A stretch of 10,457 nucleotides of DNA from Deferribacterales bacterium (GTDB taxonomy: Bacteria; Chrysiogenota; Deferribacteres; Deferribacterales; JAISNW01). The notes below the pieces were generated by a model, which saw only the letters and a list, made by a program, of their open reading frames with translations, was not told where the DNA came from and made no database searches. The position numbers and the translations under genes were made by a program. Of the stretch, positions 6,048 through 10,457 are shown piece by piece. Location: positions 1 through 10,457 of the forward strand of contig BNUJ01000052.1 in NCBI GenBank assembly GCA_025997275.1, written 5' to 3'. Every line of letters begins with the position of its first letter. Positions within the stretch are counted from its first letter, which is position 1.

Positions 6048-8345
6048 TTACTTTGATATTACCACAAGTATCTTATCCCCGCTCACTACCACAGACGATT
6101 TATCGGGGTAGGGCTTGGCTGAAGCAATATCATTGCGCAACTCTTCCGCTAGCTGTTTGCAGTAACCTGACGATTCATACGGATTAGGCAAGAAGCACGA
6201 TTGCGTTATGTGGACAGTTGGTCCCAAGTGAAACAACAATGGTGCAACAGTGCCCATGTTAATGGGCTCACTTATCATATTAGAATAACTGCCATCCCCT
6301 CCACTACGCACATTTGCTAGCTCTCCCTTTGATGGTTCATGCCCAAAGTAATAGAATTGCCTATGTCCAGTGTAGCCACCAGTGCCTACCGCCATTAGGC
6401 GGTATTTCGCGTCTTTATTAAAGTTAGGGTGTGCCTCAATACGTGCCCTAACAGCAAACCACATATTCTTTTCGCTTGCCAGTCCATCGTGCCATATTCG
6501 GGTAATCAGGACATCTTGAACAGCATAAGCCCACACCAGCAACACCACTAAAACAACCGTAACACTCCTAACAATCTTTTTCACTGGCAACATAAAGACC
6601 AGAACAGGGATAAAGGCAAAGACAAATCGCAAGCCGAAATAGTATTCCCTATAGCCTATATGCCAAGAAGTTATCAACGTTGAGAGACTGGACAGGACGA
6701 ATAAAAAGACAACTAATACAGCTATCGTAAGCGTTTTTATTAGTTTATTCTTATACTGGCTTGTATTCGTCCAGATATAAACAAGGCAACTCACTAATGA
6801 GATTAAAGAAAGCCAGCAGAGCAGAGACGTGATGTGACTGGTGAAAAATGGCTCAAAAATCCTACCTAACAAGACGCCAAAGTTTTTATTCATAATGCCA
6901 AAGAAGTTTAGCAACATTTGATAAGGGGCAGTCGGGTCTGTATAGCCACCTCCTAGCATTTCCCTAGTTATCCATAAATAGCCCGCATAGCATACTGCCG
7001 CCAGTATAGTAGCTATAAATAGATATATATAAGATGAAACTAGTTTTTTTAAGCCATTCAACGTCACGTTCCAGTCACAAATCACGTCAATAATAACTTT
7101 AGCAATAAATACGACAATCAGAGTCTCCACTCCACTTTGATAGCTCATAACAGACGTAAGTATTAGTATGGCGGAAACACCTGTCAACAAATATTTCCTA
7201 CAGGGACTATCAGCTGTGACGGCGCGCCACGATAGGAGCAAGGCAAGCACCATAGAGAATGATGCCCTGCTGAATGAAAGTGCAACTTCGGGATAGTAGA
7301 GCGATATAGCAGTGAACGGCGATAGCACAAATAGTAGCCCGATGAGTGAATATGTAGAGACTGAACGCGGAATACGCCAATACACACAGCACATTATAGC
7401 CGCAAGTGAAACCAATAGGTGTATAAGCAATGGACTGATAACTGGCAGTATATGTCCATCCAGCAAGTAGTAGGTTAGCAGAAAACGTATCGGTCTGCCG
7501 GAAGAATAAGTCCCTAGTTCTAATCCGTCCAAATAGGGTTCCCACGCGTGATTGCCTACCCAAAAGAAAAAGAGATAGAAAGCAAAAGCCGTGTTGACAC
7601 CAATAAACACTACCCAAAATGATTTTATATATTCAGTCGGAATACTCCTGTAAAAGCCAGAAAGAGATGCCACTACATCAATGTCAACAATTTTCTTTGC
7701 CAGCTTATTATTATGTATTTTCCTTACTATATAGTCAAACCCCAAAGAGATAGCATTATTTAATTTATATCCAAAAACAAACAAAAGTGCAAAACAGGTA
7801 GCAAATATTGCAAAAACGGTAATCTTATAACGGGCTACTATATAGTTATAAAAGAAATCTTTCGTTGCATTATTACGAAAAATGATTTCTAGGAGTGCCC
7901 CCCCCCCCCCCGCAGGCTTAACGTCTACAACGTATTCTAACGTTTTTCCGTTATCAAGGGTAAGCTCCTTGTCTATAACACTCTTGTTGTTTATCTCAAT
8001 AGACGCATACTGCATCGCTAGCCCATTGACAGGCTTTCCAAATAGTTGTGCTGGCTGGAAAACCAAACGTAGCTGTCCGCTACCAGAGGTATTGATTTTG
8101 ATAGGACCGGGCACTCGCCATTTCCTATGCGTATCTGTGGATATATAGGCAGTGTCTCCGTCATACCTTAATAAGTTTCTTTTGCCCCATTCCCTGATAA
8201 CAGAAACAACCTTAACATCGCCTGTGGGCTGTAGGTCTATCCGCAACATAGCTTCTTTGTAGTCTTGGCACTTATAGGCAACAAAAGAAACAGTCAATAG
8301 CAACGATACTATAAAGGCGCTAGCAACCCTAGATAACACATTCAT
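6048..8345 (-). CDS. GtrII-like integral-membrane glycosyltransferase with in-frame poly-G tract (candidate phase-variable gene)
   Basis: This 765-residue membrane protein resembles the GtrII glucosyltransferase family. Those proteins transfer glucose from a lipid carrier to O-antigen or other surface glycan on the outer face of the inner membrane. Residues 8-24 form an N-terminal signal anchor, followed by a soluble domain to about 165. About twelve membrane segments then follow (from about 175 to 610), and a soluble C-terminal domain covers 611-765. The first large loop contains WEPYLDG (Glu269, Asp273), fitting the acidic catalytic loop of GT-C enzymes, and then GRP. The start is well supported: AGGAG lies 8 bases before the ATG at 8345. 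The coding strand has 14 consecutive G at residues 145-150. The assembled length keeps the frame open, while one G more or fewer gives an early stop. The acceptor and sugar cannot be inferred. A close paralogue lies just upstream. Confidence 0.82.
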   Translation of the reverse strand: MNVLSRVASAFIVSLLLTVSFVAYKCQDYKEAMLRIDLQPTGDVKVVSVIREWGKRNLLRYDGDTAYISTDTHRKWRVPGPIKINTSGSGQLRLVFQPAQLFGKPVNGLAMQYASIEINNKSVIDKELTLDNGKTLEYVVDVKPAGGGGALLEIIFRNNATKDFFYNYIVARYKITVFAIFATCFALLFVFGYKLNNAISLGFDYIVRKIHNNKLAKKIVDIDVVASLSGFYRSIPTEYIKSFWVVFIGVNTAFAFYLFFFWVGNHAWEPYLDGLELGTYSSGRPIRFLLTYYLLDGHILPVISPLLIHLLVSLAAIMCCVYWRIPRSVSTYSLIGLLFVLSPFTAISLYYPEVALSFSRASFSMVLALLLSWRAVTADSPCRKYLLTGVSAILILTSVMSYQSGVETLIVVFIAKVIIDVICDWNVTLNGLKKLVSSYIYLFIATILAAVCYAGYLWITREMLGGGYTDPTAPYQMLLNFFGIMNKNFGVLLGRIFEPFFTSHITSLLCWLSLISLVSCLVYIWTNTSQYKNKLIKTLTIAVLVVFLFVLSSLSTLITSWHIGYREYYFGLRFVFAFIPVLVFMLPVKKIVRSVTVVLVVLLVWAYAVQDVLITRIWHDGLASEKNMWFAVRARIEAHPNFNKDAKYRLMAVGTGGYTGHRQFYYFGHEPSKGELANVRSGGDGSYSNMISEPINMGTVAPLLFHLGPTVHITQSCFLPNPYESSGYCKQLAEELRNDIASAKPYPDKSSVVVSGDKILVVISK
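6051..7895. repeat. Tandem paralogous repeat, left copy (right copy at 8445-10286)
   Basis: Bases 6051-7695 align with 8445-10089 at a constant offset of 2,394, with one 3-base difference further right. Similarity is uneven. Bases 6311-6584 against 8705-8978 differ at about six positions in 274. Bases 7551-7694 against 9945-10088 are also nearly identical. Intervening stretches have many silent and amino-acid changes. This arises from tandem gene duplication, and the patchiness points to later exchange between the copies. The direct repeat is also a potential site for deletion and fusion of the two genes. Confidence 0.8.
7898..7911 (-). repeat. 14-base poly-G tract inside the glycosyltransferase gene (candidate phase-variation switch)
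   Basis: Fourteen C on the plus strand give 14 G on the coding strand, spelling the last base of Ala145, Gly146-149 and the first base of Ala150. With 14 G the frame runs through to the full protein. With 13 G it reads His-Ser and then TAG. With 15 G it meets TAA about nine codons past the tract. Either change would leave a product of about 150 residues lacking all transport-like membrane segments. Long G tracts in surface-glycan genes are classical slipped-strand contingency loci in Campylobacter, Helicobacter and Neisseria. The exact length in an assembly is uncertain. Confidence 0.8.
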
Positions 8346-8432
8346 TAGAGCAACTCCTACAAAAATAATTTAAGCCACATTACAAGCCAAATGGCAGTCT
8401 AACATATTGCTTGACGAAATGCTAGCTACTTT
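8346..8432. other. Intergenic spacer between the two glycosyltransferase genes
   Basis: These 87 bases carry the Shine-Dalgarno of the downstream gene. On the minus strand there is only a short imperfect hairpin (GCCATTTGGC, 8386-8395) and no run of T that would make it a terminator. A weak promoter-like pair (TTGGCT, 17 bases, TATTTT) would put the transcription start almost on the ribosome binding site, so I do not call it. Read-through from the upstream paralogue is plausible. Confidence 0.5.
8353..8358 (-). promoter_or_regulatory. Shine-Dalgarno of the complete glycosyltransferase gene
   Basis: AGGAGT on the minus strand lies about 8 bases upstream of the ATG at 8345. It is the clearest ribosome binding site in the window. 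It fixes the start of the 765-residue protein upstream of the signal anchor, and so places the poly-G tract at codon 145 within the reading frame. Confidence 0.75.
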
Positions 8433-10289
8433 TTATGGTTTGGGCTTTGATATTACCACAAGTATCTTATCCCCACTCACTACCACAGACGATTTATCGG
8501 GGTAGGGCTTGGCTGAAGCAATATCATTGCGCAACTCTTCCGCTAGCCGTTTGCAGTAATCGGGTGATTCATACGGATTAGTCAAATAGCAGGACTGCGT
8601 TATGTGAACGGTTGGTCCCAAGTGGAACAATAATGCTGCCGTAGTGCCAAGACTGATTGGTTCGCTTATCAAGTTGGAGAAACTAGCGTCCTTACCGCTA
8701 TATACATTTGCTAGCTCTCCCTTTGATGGTTCATGCCCAAAGTAATAGAATTGCCTATGTCCAGTGTAGCCACCAGTGCCTACCGCCATTAGGCGGTATT
8801 TTGCGTCTTTATTAAAGTTAGGGTGTGCCTCAACGCGTGCCCTAACAGCAAACCACATATTCTTTTCGCTTGCCAGTCCATCGTGCCATATTCGGGTAAT
8901 CAACACATCTTGAACAGCATAAGCCCATACCAGCAACACCACTAAAACAACCGTAACACTCCTAACAATCTTTTTCACCGGTAGCACAAAAACCAGAACA
9001 GGGATAAAGGCAAAGACAAACCGCAAGCCGAAATAGTATTCCCTATACCCTATATACCTAGAGCTTACCAACGTTGAAATACTGGACAACACAAACAAAA
9101 AGATGACTAATACAGCTAACAAGCCTGTTTTTAATAGTTTATCCCTGTATAAGCTCGTACTCCTCCAGACGTAAATAAGACAGCTCACTAATGCTATTAA
9201 AGAAAGCCAGCACAGTAAAGAGATTATATGGCTGGTAAAGAATGGCTCAAAGTACCTGCCTAACAGGACACCGAAATTCTTATCCATAATGCCAAAGAAG
9301 TTCAATAGCATTTGATAAGGGGCAGTCGGCTCTACAATATCGCTGGTTATTCGCTCTCTATTGTATCTAAAGTAGCCCGCATAGCATATTACTGCCAGCA
9401 AAATAGCTGTGAGGGAGTAAGTATGAGATAATACGAGTCTTTTCAAATCAACAAATGTCGCATCCCAGTCACGAATTACGTCAATAATAACCTTAGCAAT
9501 AAATACGGCAATCAGAGTCTCCACGCCACTTTGGTAGCTCATAACGGATGTAGCTATCAATACAGCGGAGACACCTGTCAGTAAGTACTTCTTATAAGAA
9601 TTATCAGATGTGGTTGCGCGTTGCGACAGAAGTAGTGCTAGCACCATAGAGAATGATACTCTACTGTATGAAAGCGTACATTCGGTATAGTAGAGCGATA
9701 TAGCCGTGAAAGGCGATAGCACCAATAACAACCCAATGAGTGAATACGTAGAGACTGAACGCGGAACGCGCCAATATATGCAACACATAATAGCCGCAAG
9801 TGCAATCAATAGATTTGCAAGCAATGGACTAATGACCGGCAATATGTGTCCATCTAGCAAATAGTAGGTCAGCAGAAACTGCAACGGTCTGCCAATACTA
9901 GGACTTCCTAGTCTTAATCCATTCAAATAGTCATCCCATGTGTGATTTCCTACCCAAAAGAAAAAGAGATAGAAAGCAAAAGCCGTGTTGACACCTATAA
10001 ACACTACCCAAAATGATTTTATATATTCTTTTGGAATACTCCTGTAAAAGCCAGAAAGAGATGCCACTACATCAATGTCAACAATTTTTGTCAACTTACT
10101 ACTATGTATAGCCCCTACTACATAGTTAAGCCTTAATGAGATAGTATTTTTTAGCCTGTGTCCAAAAATAAATAGAATAGCGAAACAAGCAACGAATATT
10201 GCAAAAGTTGCGGTTTTATAATGCGCTACTATGTAATTATAAAGAAAATCTTTTGTTGCTCTATTACGAAATGAGACTTCTAGTAGTGC
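8433..10289 (-). CDS. GtrII-like glycosyltransferase, paralogue of the downstream gene, 5'-truncated
   Basis: These 618 residues align with residues 150-765 of the next gene along most of their length, with one codon missing (KLTKIVDID against KLAKKIVDID) and a three-residue C-terminal extension (PKP). The same GT-C features are present: the acidic loop WDDYLNG, then GRP, about eleven membrane segments, and a soluble C-terminal domain. The role should therefore also be transfer of a sugar to a surface glycan from a lipid carrier. Homology ends at base 10289, exactly at the first base of what is the poly-G tract in the paralogue. The open frame continues to a TTG at 10421, but those about 44 extra residues show no similarity to the paralogue's N-terminal domain and overlap suspected adapter sequence. 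The true start and the first about 150 residues are outside the window. The gene ends 87 bases before the next one. Confidence 0.82.
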   Translation of the reverse strand, partial: ALLEVSFRNRATKDFLYNYIVAHYKTATFAIFVACFAILFIFGHRLKNTISLRLNYVVGAIHSSKLTKIVDIDVVASLSGFYRSIPKEYIKSFWVVFIGVNTAFAFYLFFFWVGNHTWDDYLNGLRLGSPSIGRPLQFLLTYYLLDGHILPVISPLLANLLIALAAIMCCIYWRVPRSVSTYSLIGLLLVLSPFTAISLYYTECTLSYSRVSFSMVLALLLSQRATTSDNSYKKYLLTGVSAVLIATSVMSYQSGVETLIAVFIAKVIIDVIRDWDATFVDLKRLVLSHTYSLTAILLAVICYAGYFRYNRERITSDIVEPTAPYQMLLNFFGIMDKNFGVLLGRYFEPFFTSHIISLLCWLSLIALVSCLIYVWRSTSLYRDKLLKTGLLAVLVIFLFVLSSISTLVSSRYIGYREYYFGLRFVFAFIPVLVFVLPVKKIVRSVTVVLVVLLVWAYAVQDVLITRIWHDGLASEKNMWFAVRARVEAHPNFNKDAKYRLMAVGTGGYTGHRQFYYFGHEPSKGELANVYSGKDASFSNLISEPISLGTTAALLFHLGPTVHITQSCYLTNPYESPDYCKRLAEELRNDIASAKPYPDKSSVVVSGDKILVVISKPKP

Positions 10290-10420
10290 GAACTGTCTTT
10301 TTTTCTGCTCTTCTGTCACCTCGACAATAACCCTATTCCCTACGGCCGAAATACACAACGAAGAAAAAAGCCGAGTACGCAGAACTCTGCACGGATCTGA
10401 CCCGACAAGCAAAGAGTGCA
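10290..10420. other. Unrecognisable tail, probably low-quality read sequence
   Basis: This stretch begins precisely where homology to the downstream paralogue stops, at the position of the poly-G tract. It leads directly into adapter-like sequence. It resembles neither the paralogue nor any protein I recognise, and includes simple runs such as seven T. It should not be used to define the N-terminus of the truncated glycosyltransferase. Genuine flanking sequence is not excluded. Confidence 0.6.
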
Positions 10421-10457
10421 AGATCGACAGCGCACACGTCTGACCTCACATACCGAA
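10421..10457 (+). other. Degraded Illumina TruSeq adapter at contig end (vector/adapter contamination)
   Basis: The plus strand begins AGATCG and, five bases later, has GCACACGTCTGA. The TruSeq 3' adapter begins with the same six bases and has the same twelve bases at the same spacing. Over the first 27 positions I count 23 matches without gaps; after that the match decays, as expected for a poor-quality read end. This is library sequence and not genome. Confidence 0.8.

Noticed and set aside
8355..8395. Promoter-like TTGGCT-17-TATTTT and a GCCATTTGGC hairpin in the spacer
   Set aside because: Both hexamers match poorly, the transcription start would fall on the Shine-Dalgarno, and the hairpin has three base pairs with no T run.
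10290..10420. Other adapter-like scraps in the tail, such as TTCCCTAC and TGCTCTTC
   Set aside because: These 8-base matches resemble adapter parts but lack correct spacing and context, so they may be chance.
10290..10421. N-terminal extension of the truncated glycosyltransferase starting at a TTG near 10421
   Set aside because: It has no similarity to the paralogue's N-terminal domain, lacks a signal anchor, begins at the adapter-like sequence and follows a break at the poly-G position.
1..10457. CRISPR arrays, tRNA or rRNA genes, insertion sequences, or an alternative genetic code
   Set aside because: I saw no regularly spaced short repeats, no cloverleaf or rRNA-like sequence and no transposase. 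Trp is encoded by TGG, and all frames close normally under the standard code.

Overview
The window looks like one end-to-end contig from an uncultured Gram-negative bacterium. The evidence for Gram-negative is a lipoprotein with a CsgG-like segment, a secreted protein with a signal peptidase I site, and membrane proteins of the O-antigen glucosyltransferase (GtrII) type. Base composition is moderate by eye, and the standard code with ATG starts fits every gene. I cannot place it in a phylum. A long poly-G tract inside a surface-glycan gene suggests a host-associated lifestyle with phase variation.

All confident genes lie on the minus strand in one tight run. Reading from right to left they are: a 5'-truncated GtrII-like glycosyltransferase (8433-10289); a complete paralogue of it (6048-8345) with a 14-G tract inside the reading frame; a lipoprotein with a CsgG-like segment (5184-6005); a secreted protein with two copies of an internal domain (3762-5171); addB (1120-3759); and the start of addA (1127 downward). 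Gaps between complete genes are 42, 12 and 2 bases, and addB overlaps addA by 8 bases, so co-transcription and translational coupling are likely. The two glycosyltransferases would modify a cell-surface glycan. The lipoprotein and the secreted protein are envelope proteins of unknown role. AddA and AddB together form a helicase-nuclease for double-strand-break repair.

Both ends of the window are abnormal and should not be read as ordinary genome sequence. At the left end, bases 1-126 encode a later part of AddA (helicase motifs III and IV) on the PLUS strand, head-to-head with the minus-strand start of the same gene. This is an inverted chimera or a real inversion, with a junction near 120-160. 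At the right end, homology between the two glycosyltransferases stops exactly where the poly-G tract should begin (10289). About 130 bases of unrecognisable sequence follow, and the last 37 bases closely match a degraded Illumina TruSeq adapter. The right end is therefore probably a low-quality read tail, and the apparent N-terminus of the second glycosyltransferase is spurious.

The main biological point is the candidate phase-variable switch in the complete glycosyltransferase. Its truncated neighbour may carry a matching tract, and sequence blocks of very high identity suggest gene conversion between the two.
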